Part shown: in pieces, positions 8,854-17,323 of the stretch
How positions within the stretch are numbered: position 1 is the stretch's first letter
Layout: each line of letters starts with the position of its first letter
Assembly: GCA_045110675.1 (NCBI GenBank)
Contig: JBGCGJ010000047.1
Coordinates: 1 to 64,000 of the forward strand
Reading direction: 5' to 3'
DNA: 64,000 nucleotides
Source of the DNA: JBALVT01 sp045110675
GTDB taxonomy: Bacteria; Pseudomonadota; Gammaproteobacteria; Pseudomonadales; Halieaceae
The notes under the pieces: model-generated
The model's input: the letters and a program-made list of their open reading frames with translations, nothing else
Databases searched by the model: none
Told to the model about the DNA's origin: nothing
Translations under genes and position numbers: made by a program

Positions 8854-10030
8854 CGATGACAGAACTACCATGGCCGAATAGACCCTGGTTCGCGGTGATT
8901 CCCACCTTGGGATCTTTGACCTGACGGTCGCCGGCCTCTCCGCGCAATTGCCAGATTAACTCACAGACTTGTGCCAGGGCTTGAGCCGGAACCGCCTCTC
9001 CGAAACACGCCAGACCACCGGAGACATTCACGGGTATTTTTCCGCCCAGTGCCGTATCGCCTGCTCTGAGTAATTTGGCTGCTTCGCCCCGTGGGGCCAG
9101 CTGTAAATCTTCAATCCAATCCAGCTCAAGTGCCGTCGATAGGTCGTAGACTTCCGCCAGGCTGATATCTTCCGGGCCGATACCTGCTTCTTCGTAAGCC
9201 TTCAGTGGGATCGATGCTCTATAACTCTGCGCCTCAATACCATTGGCGGCAGCTGAGTCAGTCGCGATGTCTGGCATTTCCACCACTTCGCTGGCGAAGG
9301 TGGGAGTAGTGGTGGAAATTGCAGCGACGCGCGGTGCATCGCCTTTACCCATTCGCTTGGCATAATCCAGGCTGGACACAACAAGCGCCGCTCCGCCGTC
9401 ACTGGTCGCGCAGATATCCATCAAGCGCAGGGGATCGGCGACCATAGCGGATGCGGCAACGTCTTCCAGGCTAAAGGCTTTGCGGTATCGGGCACGAGGA
9501 TTCTTGCTGCCAATGAGAGAATTTTTGACTTTCACAGAGGCAAAGTCTTCCAGGGTATCGCCGTACAAGTCCATGCGTCTGCGGGCGTACAAGGCAAAAT
9601 AGGTTGGATTGGTGATGCCCAGGTAAAACCTCACCCAATCCGGATCTTCAGGGCGATACCCTCCAGCGGGTGCGAGAAAACCTTTCGGTGTTGTGTCAGC
9701 TCCTACGACCAGCGCGACTTCGCATTCGCCGGAAAGAATTTTACTGCGGGCCGCAGCCAGAGCCTGAGATCCAGAAGCGCATGCGGCATAAGAGGTATTA
9801 ACCTCGGCACCTTGCCAGCCCAGAGCTTGTGCGAAGGTCGCCCCAGCCACCTGTCCTGGATAGCCATTGCGAATCGTTGCGCCCCCAGAGACGAATCTGA
9901 TGTCTTGCCAGGGCACTCCAGCATCAGTCAGGGCTTCTCTTGCGGCGGCCACACCGTACTCCACAAAATTGTGCCCCCATTTACCCCAGGGATGCATACC
10001 AGCGCCGAGTATTGCAATCTCGTTCGACAT
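8843..10030 (-). CDS. Thiolase-fold protein (SCP2/Ltp-type 'lipid-transfer' thiolase or aldolase)
   Basis: Thiolase-superfamily protein of 395 residues. The N-terminal half has NTSYAACASGSQALAAAR with candidate nucleophile Cys84 in CASG. The C-terminal region reads NVSGGLACFGEAVPAQALAQ, where catalytic thiolases normally have GGxxxxGHPxGxxG, and the end is NQGLFGHGSS instead of the Cys-containing CxGGGxG loop. That pattern resembles the non-thiolytic Ltp2-type aldolases of steroid side-chain breakdown, which pair with DUF35 proteins. A DUF35 gene lies 40 bases upstream on the same strand. The family is firm. The aldolase role is inference. Confidence 0.85.
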   Translation of the reverse strand: MSNEIAILGAGMHPWGKWGHNFVEYGVAAAREALTDAGVPWQDIRFVSGGATIRNGYPGQVAGATFAQALGWQGAEVNTSYAACASGSQALAAARSKILSGECEVALVVGADTTPKGFLAPAGGYRPEDPDWVRFYLGITNPTYFALYARRRMDLYGDTLEDFASVKVKNSLIGSKNPRARYRKAFSLEDVAASAMVADPLRLMDICATSDGGAALVVSSLDYAKRMGKGDAPRVAAISTTTPTFASEVVEMPDIATDSAAANGIEAQSYRASIPLKAYEEAGIGPEDISLAEVYDLSTALELDWIEDLQLAPRGEAAKLLRAGDTALGGKIPVNVSGGLACFGEAVPAQALAQVCELIWQLRGEAGDRQVKDPKVGITANQGLFGHGSSVIVTK

Positions 10031-10070
10031 ATTTTTACCACTCCAATTCTTTGTTAACCAAGGTCTAGAT

Positions 10071-10505
10071 CTAGTTTTGGACGGGTTGCCATTTCCAGGT
10101 CACCTTGGTGTCTTCCTCGGTTTCGTGCAAAGTCTCAAGTACTAACTCGACAGGCATCCCCACTTTGAGGTCTTCGACGCCGATTCCGGCGACTACCTGA
10201 CCGAGAACAACCATCTGCTCCTTGTCCAACTGCACCGCGGCAATGGCGTACGGCACATGGGGGTCTGATGGGACAAAGGGAGCGGGTGGTTTATAGCAGG
10301 CGTTGGTATAACTCCAGATATTTCCGGTTCTACTAAGTTCAACTTCGTCAAACTCGGTGCTTTCGCAGCTCGGATTTTTGCAAAAGTAATTTTGCTTGGG
10401 AAAGAAATAGGTGCCGCAGCCCTTGCACTGGGTGCCGATCAAATGCGGTTTTTCGTTCATGGTGTGCCAGCCGTCGATGGCTGGCGCCAGGGGTTTGCTA
10501 CTCAT
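10071..10505 (-). CDS. Zn-ribbon / OB-fold protein (DUF35 family)
   Basis: Small acyl-CoA-associated protein of 144 residues with a four-Cys rubredoxin-like zinc ribbon (Cys27, Cys30, Cys42, Cys47) followed by an OB-fold (about residues 55-140: RTGNIWSYTNACY, VVAGIGVEDLKVGMPVELVLE). DUF35 proteins bind thiolase-fold partners and are needed for their activity in several systems, including the ChsH2-Ltp2 steroid aldolase and archaeal mevalonate enzymes. The downstream thiolase-like gene on the same strand is the expected partner. No MaoC domain is fused here. A separate MaoC gene sits at 4711. Confidence 0.9.
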   Translation of the reverse strand: MSSKPLAPAIDGWHTMNEKPHLIGTQCKGCGTYFFPKQNYFCKNPSCESTEFDEVELSRTGNIWSYTNACYKPPAPFVPSDPHVPYAIAAVQLDKEQMVVLGQVVAGIGVEDLKVGMPVELVLETLHETEEDTKVTWKWQPVQN

Positions 10506-10712
10506 CCGCTGGTCTCCTGTTCATAGCGGACGACAGAGTACTACCGGGGAGGAGAATCATGCAAGATTTCTCATGCGACGCTGGCACCCCCTGGTCGAGT
10601 AGCCCCGAAGGGTATATCAATGCAGACCTCTGCGGAGGCTTTTAACTGCCGCGTGCCGGTAGATTATTTACCGAAGATTGCACCCAGGCGCTGATTTCGG
10701 CACAGTAAGGTC

Positions 10713-11408
10713 ATGTGTGGAAGATTCAACGTGATTGATAATCCCGGACTTCAGCAGTTGCTGAAAGATCTTGGCATTGATTTGCAGTTACCTCGCGCCA
10801 TAAACGTTGCGCCCACCGAACAGGTATCGCTGGTTCGCTTGCACGATGGTCGCGCGGAGGTCGCTTCAGCACGGTGGTGGCTCACGCCATCCTGGGCAAA
10901 ACAAGTTGATCAGAAATACGCCATGTTCAACGCTCGCAGTGAGTCGTTGTCTACTCGCAGCGCCTATAAGAAACCTTTTCGCTCTCAGCGCGGCATTGTC
11001 CCAATGAGCAGTTTTATCGAGTGGCAAACCCGGTCGGGCGTCAAACAGCCCTATGCTATTTCGACGAAGTCGAACGCGATGGCCGCGGCCGCTTTGTGGG
11101 ATGTTTGGGAGGGAGACGAAGAGCGGATGTTGTCCTGTACATTGGTGACTACTGCTGCGGCCGAGTCGTTTTCTCCTTGGCATAGTCGAATGCCAGTACT
11201 ACTTAGTGCCCCGGAATGCGTTCACTGGTTGGACAACAGCAGGGCGATTGCTGACGACGATGACATGTTTCGGAGTGAACTGAAAACGGATTGGTGCTTG
11301 GCACCATTGGATAGTGCCGTCGGAAACTCCCGACTCAAAAATCAAGAATTGCTTGAGCCGGTGGGGGAAGTGATCAATTTAGTAGCGACTAAAACTCAAA
11401 AAGAGTAG
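10713..11408 (+). CDS. yedK: SRAP/YedK-HMCES family abasic-site DNA-protein crosslinking protein
   Basis: Protects abasic sites in single-stranded DNA by forming a thiazolidine link through its N-terminal Cys. The 231-residue sequence begins MCGRF, so Cys2 is exposed after Met removal. It also carries the family motifs APTEQV, MFNARSES, SSFIEWQ (catalytic Glu) and WHSRMPVLL (His). Length equals the family norm. It is transcribed alone, and its last 13 bases overlap the 3' end of the convergent TonB-dependent receptor gene. No LexA box was identified by eye. Confidence 0.93.
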   Translation: MCGRFNVIDNPGLQQLLKDLGIDLQLPRAINVAPTEQVSLVRLHDGRAEVASARWWLTPSWAKQVDQKYAMFNARSESLSTRSAYKKPFRSQRGIVPMSSFIEWQTRSGVKQPYAISTKSNAMAAAALWDVWEGDEERMLSCTLVTTAAAESFSPWHSRMPVLLSAPECVHWLDNSRAIADDDDMFRSELKTDWCLAPLDSAVGNSRLKNQELLEPVGEVINLVATKTQKE

Positions 11409-13801
11409 CGCAAGTCCACGCCATAGGTGATTGGGTCTTCCAGGAACTTGGTGTGAGCCGCGCCCAGTGTATCGGCCACAAACCCCCCTGGATTTTCAGC
11501 GTATTCATTGTCCAGAAGGTTTCTACCCCACAGTGCGACTTCGATGTTTTCGTCGTCATTCTGCCAGGATACTCTTGCGCTCAGGAGTTTCTGATCCTGA
11601 AAATACCATGGGCCTGTTAGAAAGATCGCTTGGTTAAGCAGCGGACCTGGACTCTCTCTGAAAACGTAGTCCATATGCACAAGTACCGAGCCCACAGCAA
11701 TCTCGGGGGTCCAGTCGAAACGTAGAGTGTATTCTGTTTCTGCATCATCGGTGGGCTCTTTGCCGCCAGCGGGTTCTCCTGCAGAGTTGAAAAACGTGTC
11801 GGCTACTGTGTCAGTTTCTCTGTAGGTAGACAGAGCGGTGAGACGAAGATTATCCAAAACATTCCATTGCACGACCAGTTCAATGCCGTCGGCTTCATCG
11901 TCGGCGCTGATCACTCTCGGTGCGGCGGTGGGGTCGTCAGGACTGTCCTTGACTGTCTCGGATTGCTGTCGACCATCCAACTCATGGTGGAAAATTGCGG
12001 CCTCGACACGCAGTGTATTGTCGAAGAAATCGCCCTTAATGCCCCATTCAATACTGGTGATATCCTCTGCATCAAAGGGCCCGCGTACCAGTGATGCGAA
12101 TGACTGACCATCAAAGCCACCGGATTTGTAGCCGGTTGCATAGGACAGATAGGTCATTGCCTGATCACTAAATTGCCAGTCGACAACCAAGCGACCGGTG
12201 ACTTTGTTCCAGCTGTCAGAGTCTTCGAAGCGGCCGAAAAAGTCTGCTGGGTCCGCACCGGTTTGCGCGGGATCGAAATTCAACACTGCCTGTTGCACAG
12301 GCCAGTCGATCATGGGCTCGAAGGTTTGCCAGGTATAGTCTTTATCGTCCTTGCTGTAGCGCAACCCTGCGGCAACCCGGATGGTGTCGGTGAGTTGGTA
12401 GGTGATGTCCCCAAAAACTCCCCAGTTGGTAAAGTCTCCAGTATTGTCCATTCTTTCGGTTAAGATTTGATCGGCAAACCTGGGCGGCAGGACGGCGACA
12501 CCATTGGCGTCACTTAGGGCAAGGTAGACATCTTCGTTGTCGCCAAAAAGATCCCACAAGTGTTCGTTGCGCCCCAGGCCTGCTTGAACGCTCACGAACT
12601 GCATGTAAGCGTCTGTTAATATTTCAATATCGGTGCGTTGGTACACCTCTTCTTCGCTGTAATTGGCGCCGAAGATCAGGTCGAATTTTTCATCGACGTA
12701 GTTGAAGCGCACTTCGCTATAGAGAATATTAGAGTCTTCAATATTGTTGGTGACGAAGTATCGCCGGGGATCCGCTGTTCCATCTTCCTCTTCCAGATTT
12801 GATGTTTCCCACTCCCGGTAACTCAGGACACCAAACATCGAGAGCTTGTTGCTAAAACTGTGGTTGAGCTTTAGGGAAACACCGGACATTTCCCGTGTTT
12901 CTTCCTGATCTCTCGCATCGTGGGCTGTTTTGCCGGCGAAGGGATCCAATTGCCCCCGAAATGCATACTCGCCCACGCCGATTGTTTGCCGTGGCATTTC
13001 ATCTCGATCTTCGTAGTCGTAGCTGAATTGCAAATCCGTGTCCTCGGAAATATTCCAAAGCACAGAGCCCCTGGCAGCCAGGAAGCCCTCGTCGCGCGTG
13101 TCGTCGCCAATCCCGACATTCTCGATGGTGCCATCGCGCTGATGGGACAGTATGTTGCCGCGCACTGAAACCGAATCAGACACAGGAGCGTTCACCATCC
13201 CCTCTACTCTGAGCAGGTTATAACTGCCTGCTCGCGCTTTAACAAAACCTTCAAACTCTTCGTGGGGTTTGTTAGGTACGATATTGATGACGCCCAGGGT
13301 CGCATTTCTGCCAAAGAGTGTTCCCTGAGGGCCTTTCAGTATTTCCGTACGAGCAATATCGGTAAAGGGTATGGACGTTGCAGCTCTAGGTATGTAACTG
13401 CTGTCATAAAATGTCGCAACTGATGGATCCTGACCAGAGCTAATGTTGGGACTCTTTACACCCCTCACTGTGATTTCAACTTGCGTTGTGCCCCCGGCGG
13501 TTTCGCCGATCTCTACACCGGGCACGAAGTCGTCTATGTCCTGGATAGTGATGGCCCCGGTATTCACCATGTCCTGCGCAGTAAATGCGCTTACAGAGAT
13601 GGGGACCATTAGGTAGTTTTCCTCGCGCTTTTGCGCCGTTACCACGACCTCTTCTAGCCTGAGGTTGTAGCCGCCTCGCTCCTCATTCTGCTCCTGCGCG
13701 TTTGATCCACTGACAAAGGCAGTGAGTAGAGCGGCGCTAGTCGCCGCGGCGATGGTGCGAGAGCCTGTCCCTGTTTTTGCGTAACAATTTGGGCTTTTCA
13801 T
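11396..13801 (-). CDS. TonB-dependent outer-membrane receptor
   Basis: Energy-coupled outer-membrane uptake channel of 801 residues. There is a signal peptide (residues 1 to about 35, ending SNAQ), a TonB-box-like LEEVVVTAQKR near 49-59, a plug domain (VPISVSAFTAQDM to NIVPNKP) and a beta-barrel ending in the aromatic VDLRYSF. The composition (Asp/Glu-rich loops, 'VVVTAQKRE' start) is that of the large receptor group common in marine Sphingomonadales and Cellvibrionales, often linked to uptake of hydrophobic or complex organic compounds. No FecR/sigma regulator is adjacent. The catabolic genes around it suggest its ligand may be the substrate of that pathway. Confidence 0.93.
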   Translation of the reverse strand: MKSPNCYAKTGTGSRTIAAATSAALLTAFVSGSNAQEQNEERGGYNLRLEEVVVTAQKREENYLMVPISVSAFTAQDMVNTGAITIQDIDDFVPGVEIGETAGGTTQVEITVRGVKSPNISSGQDPSVATFYDSSYIPRAATSIPFTDIARTEILKGPQGTLFGRNATLGVINIVPNKPHEEFEGFVKARAGSYNLLRVEGMVNAPVSDSVSVRGNILSHQRDGTIENVGIGDDTRDEGFLAARGSVLWNISEDTDLQFSYDYEDRDEMPRQTIGVGEYAFRGQLDPFAGKTAHDARDQEETREMSGVSLKLNHSFSNKLSMFGVLSYREWETSNLEEEDGTADPRRYFVTNNIEDSNILYSEVRFNYVDEKFDLIFGANYSEEEVYQRTDIEILTDAYMQFVSVQAGLGRNEHLWDLFGDNEDVYLALSDANGVAVLPPRFADQILTERMDNTGDFTNWGVFGDITYQLTDTIRVAAGLRYSKDDKDYTWQTFEPMIDWPVQQAVLNFDPAQTGADPADFFGRFEDSDSWNKVTGRLVVDWQFSDQAMTYLSYATGYKSGGFDGQSFASLVRGPFDAEDITSIEWGIKGDFFDNTLRVEAAIFHHELDGRQQSETVKDSPDDPTAAPRVISADDEADGIELVVQWNVLDNLRLTALSTYRETDTVADTFFNSAGEPAGGKEPTDDAETEYTLRFDWTPEIAVGSVLVHMDYVFRESPGPLLNQAIFLTGPWYFQDQKLLSARVSWQNDDENIEVALWGRNLLDNEYAENPGGFVADTLGAAHTKFLEDPITYGVDLRYSF

Positions 13802-14180
13802 CGTTTTTCAATCCCCGGTTTTTATAGTGTTTTCTGGTATTACTCCGGTTGGCGCCCAGGTATATGTAGAGGGTTTAGCGCTCTTTCCACCGGCCATTCT
13901 ATAAGCTGTATGGCTGCAAAGCTAGCCATGACTAATCCTTTGGTTGTTGCAGAACTATGACGCATTTCTAAGCTGGGGACAATGATCGATGATCTTTGTG
14001 AGAGTAATTCACGCCCTGTCGTATGCGCTATCGGTTCAGTCAGCTGTTCCAGGGAAGACTATAATGCCTGGGGATCAGTGAATGTGGCGGCGGGGTATTC
14101 CGCGCAGTGCTCCTTTTGAGCAAGAATTGCATGCCCTACTGACAATGCGTTCTGTTAACAACGATAACTGGGAGATAACA
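13802..14180. other. Divergent intergenic region between receptor and SDR genes
   Basis: About 380 bases separate the receptor start (minus) from the SDR start (plus). An in-frame extension of the SDR back to 14082 is open, but it lacks a ribosome site and the protein similarity starts at 14181. A perfect TATAAT lies at 14060-14065 facing the SDR, without a good -35. I see no RNA gene, large palindrome or further coding sequence. The receptor promoter should also lie here. Confidence 0.6.
14060..14065 (+). promoter_or_regulatory. Candidate -10 element for the HsdA-like SDR gene
   Basis: TATAAT matches the sigma-70 -10 consensus exactly. The bases 17 upstream (CAGTCA) do not resemble TTGACA, so the promoter would be weak or activator-dependent. 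Confidence 0.3.
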
Positions 14181-14945
14181 ATGGGAACATATGCGATGAC
14201 GGGCGGTGCCACGGGTATTGGAGCAGAGCTTAAGCGGCAGTTGATCGACGCTGGACACGAGGTTATCTCGGTGGACATTAAAGAAGGAGATATTCTCGCG
14301 GATCTATCCACTCCAGCGGGCCGGCAAAGCGCGGTGGACGGCATTATTGAGAGAGCGCCGAACGGGCTTGATGGCTTCATCCCCTGTGCGGGCTTGCCGC
14401 CTGTTGCGAAGCCGCTGTCGCTTATTGCGCAGGTAAACTACTTCGCGGTGATCGCAACCGTTGAAGGCTTACGCGATTTGCTCGCTAAGAAACGCGGCAG
14501 TGTACTTATGGTCGCTTCAAATTCAGCGCCTATGATGACTACCGATAACCCCTTTGTGCAAGCTTGCCTTTCCGGCGATGAGAGTGCCGCCTGTGCAGAT
14601 ATCGAGACTCGGGATGGACATACAGCCTACGCCGGCAGCAAACGTGCTGTGACTATCTGGATGAGAAGAAATGTCGTTGACTATGCCGCCGCCGGTGTGC
14701 GGCTCAACGCGGTGGCGCCAGGGATTACCAATACTCCTCTGACAGAACGGGTCTATGCTGATGAAGAATTGGGTGATGTGATGCGCGAGTTTGGCGAAAC
14801 AGTTCCCTGGGGTGGCACTGCGCAACCGGACCAAATCGCCAATGTGATGCGCTTTATGCTCAGCGATGAGGCCAACTTTGTGTGTGGATCTGTGTTCTTC
14901 GTCGATGGCGGTTCAGACGCTATGATGAGAACCGACGACTTTTAA
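14181..14945 (+). CDS. SDR oxidoreductase resembling 3-alpha-hydroxysteroid dehydrogenase (HsdA type)
   Basis: NAD(P)-dependent short-chain dehydrogenase of 254 residues. It has the cofactor motif TGGATGIG (7-14), a DxxxGD-like switch to VDIKEGDILADLSTPAGR, the catalytic YAGSK, and SNSAP upstream of it. The pattern ADLSTPAGRQ...GLDG...CAG, VNYF and the ending DGGSDAMMR closely matches what I remember of Comamonas testosteroni HsdA, more than generic SDRs. The start at 14181 is chosen over a longer open frame because GGAG lies 7 bases upstream and the protein similarity begins there. The stop overlaps the convergent lipoprotein gene by 4 bases. A steroid substrate is likely but unproven. Confidence 0.8.
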   Translation: MGTYAMTGGATGIGAELKRQLIDAGHEVISVDIKEGDILADLSTPAGRQSAVDGIIERAPNGLDGFIPCAGLPPVAKPLSLIAQVNYFAVIATVEGLRDLLAKKRGSVLMVASNSAPMMTTDNPFVQACLSGDESAACADIETRDGHTAYAGSKRAVTIWMRRNVVDYAAAGVRLNAVAPGITNTPLTERVYADEELGDVMREFGETVPWGGTAQPDQIANVMRFMLSDEANFVCGSVFFVDGGSDAMMRTDDF

Positions 14946-15538
14946 TCTGCGCCGTTGTGGTCGGCGGCAATGGTCGATGCTATGAGCTGGCTCAATTGTT
15001 CTAAGAGCTCACTGTAAGCCGGCGCAATTTGCCCAGCATTCACCGCGCCTTCAGGTAGCTCATGCGCTAGTGTGGAGATACGTCTAATCAGGAATTGTTC
15101 CGTTTTGGGTTTCTGTACCACCCACTCTGCGGTCATGCTCGCGCGCTGATCATTCGCATCCAGGGCTATCAGGCTTATCTGGATGGCATAGTCGGGTTGC
15201 TGGCGGCGGAACCAGGGGAAGGACTGCACATTTTCAGTGTTTAATATGCGCCCCAAATTCAACCCCATCACTCTCTCTACGCCATTCGCCAGAGGCTCAG
15301 CCCAGCGATCGTTGCTGGCAACATGCAACAAATTTCCCTCGCGGTTAAAAACCAGGCCGTTGCGATTCAAGTATTCGGGAATTTTAATGGGCCCGATGCC
15401 CAATGAGGGAGACTGCTCGGCGCTCTGAGGCGCGCCCATGGCATTTAACAGGTAGTAATTGCTTGCAGGAGTGCTGCCACAGGCGCATAAAACACTGAAG
15501 CATAGCACCAGGGCCAGTCGTTGCTTAAAGGCTGTCAT
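14942..15538 (-). CDS. ABC-type transport auxiliary lipoprotein (PqiC/YmbA family)
   Basis: Outer-membrane-facing lipoprotein of 198 residues thought to complete MCE-type lipid transport systems. The signal peptide ends in a lipobox with Cys20 (FSVLCAC). The body has YYLLNAMG, LGIGPIKIPEYLNRNGLV and WAEPLANGVERVM, the family's conserved segments. It is the last gene of a four-gene minus-strand operon (permease, ATPase, MCE protein, lipoprotein). Its ATG shares one base with the MCE stop codon. Confidence 0.88.
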   Translation of the reverse strand: MTAFKQRLALVLCFSVLCACGSTPASNYYLLNAMGAPQSAEQSPSLGIGPIKIPEYLNRNGLVFNREGNLLHVASNDRWAEPLANGVERVMGLNLGRILNTENVQSFPWFRRQQPDYAIQISLIALDANDQRASMTAEWVVQKPKTEQFLIRRISTLAHELPEGAVNAGQIAPAYSELLEQLSQLIASTIAADHNGAD

Positions 15539-16506
15539 TAAGGTGTCTCCTGTCGTTTCCCGCGCAATATTGCCTCCGGTTGTTCTTCCAGAGTTTTGGC
15601 TAACAACTGCATCGCTCTTCCGGCGAGTGCAAGTTCACGCAGCGCATTATTGAGTTCATATCGTGTGGATGAGTCATCGCCTACGAGATGATCTATCTCA
15701 TCGACTGCGCTGTTAAAACTGTCGAGGGCCTTGTTGAGGTTCACAAGCGTCTCTCGTGCCGAACTGGATAGTTTCGGAATTTCAGCGTTGGCTGCATCGA
15801 GCGTAACCGATGCCTTGTCCATCAAGGCACCAAACTTGGGTCCGGCGTTTTTCAGCTGCTCGCTCAAACGAGAACTCATTGTTTCAACTGCAGCTAGGGT
15901 GCGGTTTAAATCCTTGGGCATCTGTTGGAAGTCTTCGTTGAGCACAAACATCTTCAGCCCGTGGGAGAGGCTTGTTAAATCATCTGCCACCTGCGAGAAG
16001 TTGATCGATTCAAACTCTCTGCTCAGGCGTTGTAAATCGGTGGGTATTGTCGGAATTTGTGTGTAGGGAGACTGGGTGTGTGCCAACACCAGCTCACTAT
16101 TGGGGTGGAAGTCTAGCTGCACGTACAACAAGCCCGTTAATATACTCTGGGTATTTAACTGGGCGCGCAGTCCCCTGGCAATCATCTCCTCGATGAAATC
16201 GCCTTCACTGTCACCTCTGCGTTTGATGTTCTCTTCCCGGATCTCCGCCTCGACAAACATGATGATGTCGATAGTATCGGCGTCGAAAATGAGATCGATA
16301 TCTGAAATTTGTCCAATCTGAACACCTCGCAGTGCCACGGGTGCGCCGATGGACAAGCCTTTCACGGAACCATCGAAAACCATCACCACCGTGGTTCGGT
16401 CCTGGCCAATACCTGAACCGCTGACGAACAGTATGCCTGCTACTGCGATCACCACTGCTCCTAAAACAAAAGCACCAATGGATACACTGTTAGATGTGTT
16501 ACTCAT
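15538..16506 (-). CDS. MCE-domain lipid-binding protein (MlaD family)
   Basis: Inner-membrane-anchored periplasmic substrate-binding subunit of a lipid ABC transporter. The 322-residue protein has an N-terminal helix (about 9-30), a single MCE domain (about 38-120: VKGLSIGAPVALRGVQIGQI, ARGLRAQLNTQSILTGLLYVQL) and a long helical C-terminal region (170-300) predicted to form a tunnel or coiled coil. MlaD itself is shorter (about 150-180), so this is the longer PqiB/Mce-like version with one MCE domain. It overlaps the ATPase gene by 8 bases. Confidence 0.9.
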   Translation of the reverse strand: MSNTSNSVSIGAFVLGAVVIAVAGILFVSGSGIGQDRTTVVMVFDGSVKGLSIGAPVALRGVQIGQISDIDLIFDADTIDIIMFVEAEIREENIKRRGDSEGDFIEEMIARGLRAQLNTQSILTGLLYVQLDFHPNSELVLAHTQSPYTQIPTIPTDLQRLSREFESINFSQVADDLTSLSHGLKMFVLNEDFQQMPKDLNRTLAAVETMSSRLSEQLKNAGPKFGALMDKASVTLDAANAEIPKLSSSARETLVNLNKALDSFNSAVDEIDHLVGDDSSTRYELNNALRELALAGRAMQLLAKTLEEQPEAILRGKRQETP

Positions 16507-17323
16507 TTTCTGTCTCTCCAGTGGCCGCGATTCCTCGATTCAAGAATTGTCGCACGACGGCCTGGTCTGTGTTCTCGCGGAGGTCGCTGGGGTTTCCATA
16601 TCCAATCATGGTTCTGGATTGCGCATCCAGATAGACCGAATTAGTGGCGATATCAAAAATACTCGGAAGCTCGTGGGTCACCATAATCACGGTAGCACCT
16701 AAGGACTCCTGCATTTGTACGATCAGTTCATCGAGCAGCCTCGAACTGATAGGGTCCAGGCCAGCTGAAGGCTCATCGAAAAACAATATTTCTGGGTCCA
16801 GGGCGATAGCTCTCGCCAGTGCCGCTCTTTTTCTCATACCGCCGCTAATTTCAGAGGGATAAAAATCCTGGTACCCAGCTAAACCGACCAGTGAGAGCTT
16901 GTAGGCCACGATATCTTTAATTTCGGACTCGTTATAGCCAGTATATAGTTGCAATGGCAGGGCAACATTTTGCCCTGTGGTCATGGCGCTAAACAATCCA
17001 CCGGATTGATAGGTGATGCCCCAACGTTGCCGCATCTGGTTTTGTTGTTCTTCGCTGGCGTGGGTGAAGCTTATGCCATCGTAGAGAATATCGCCCTTGG
17101 CGGGAGAGATCAGGCCCAACATATGTTTTAGCAGGGTGCTCTTGCCACATCCGCTTCCTCCCATAATGACAAAAACATCGCCGTGGTAGACGTTGAAATC
17201 CAGATCTCGCTGTAGAACAAAGGAGCCAAAGGCCATTGTCAGATTGCGAATCCCAATATGAACTTCCGCTTTGTTTTTAGCGTTATTTTCAGTTTTGTCT
17301 TCATTGTCAGTTTCAGCGTTCAT
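16499..17323 (-). CDS. Lipid ABC transporter ATP-binding protein (MlaF family)
   Basis: ATPase subunit of the MCE transport system, 274 residues. Walker A GGSGCGKSTLLKHM is near residues 55-68. The signature is SGGMRKRAALARAIALDPEI (the MlaF-typical SGGMRKR), Walker B is ILFFDEPSAGLDP, and the switch His is in VTHEL. The start overlaps the permease stop by 4 bases. A charged N-terminal stretch of about 20 residues precedes the domain. Confidence 0.92.
   Translation of the reverse strand: MNAETDNEDKTENNAKNKAEVHIGIRNLTMAFGSFVLQRDLDFNVYHGDVFVIMGGSGCGKSTLLKHMLGLISPAKGDILYDGISFTHASEEQQNQMRQRWGITYQSGGLFSAMTTGQNVALPLQLYTGYNESEIKDIVAYKLSLVGLAGYQDFYPSEISGGMRKRAALARAIALDPEILFFDEPSAGLDPISSRLLDELIVQMQESLGATVIMVTHELPSIFDIATNSVYLDAQSRTMIGYGNPSDLRENTDQAVVRQFLNRGIAATGETENE

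Noticed and set aside
14082..14180. N-terminal extension of the HsdA-like SDR
   Set aside because: Open frame but no ribosome site. Similarity and GGAG-ATG spacing put the start at 14181.
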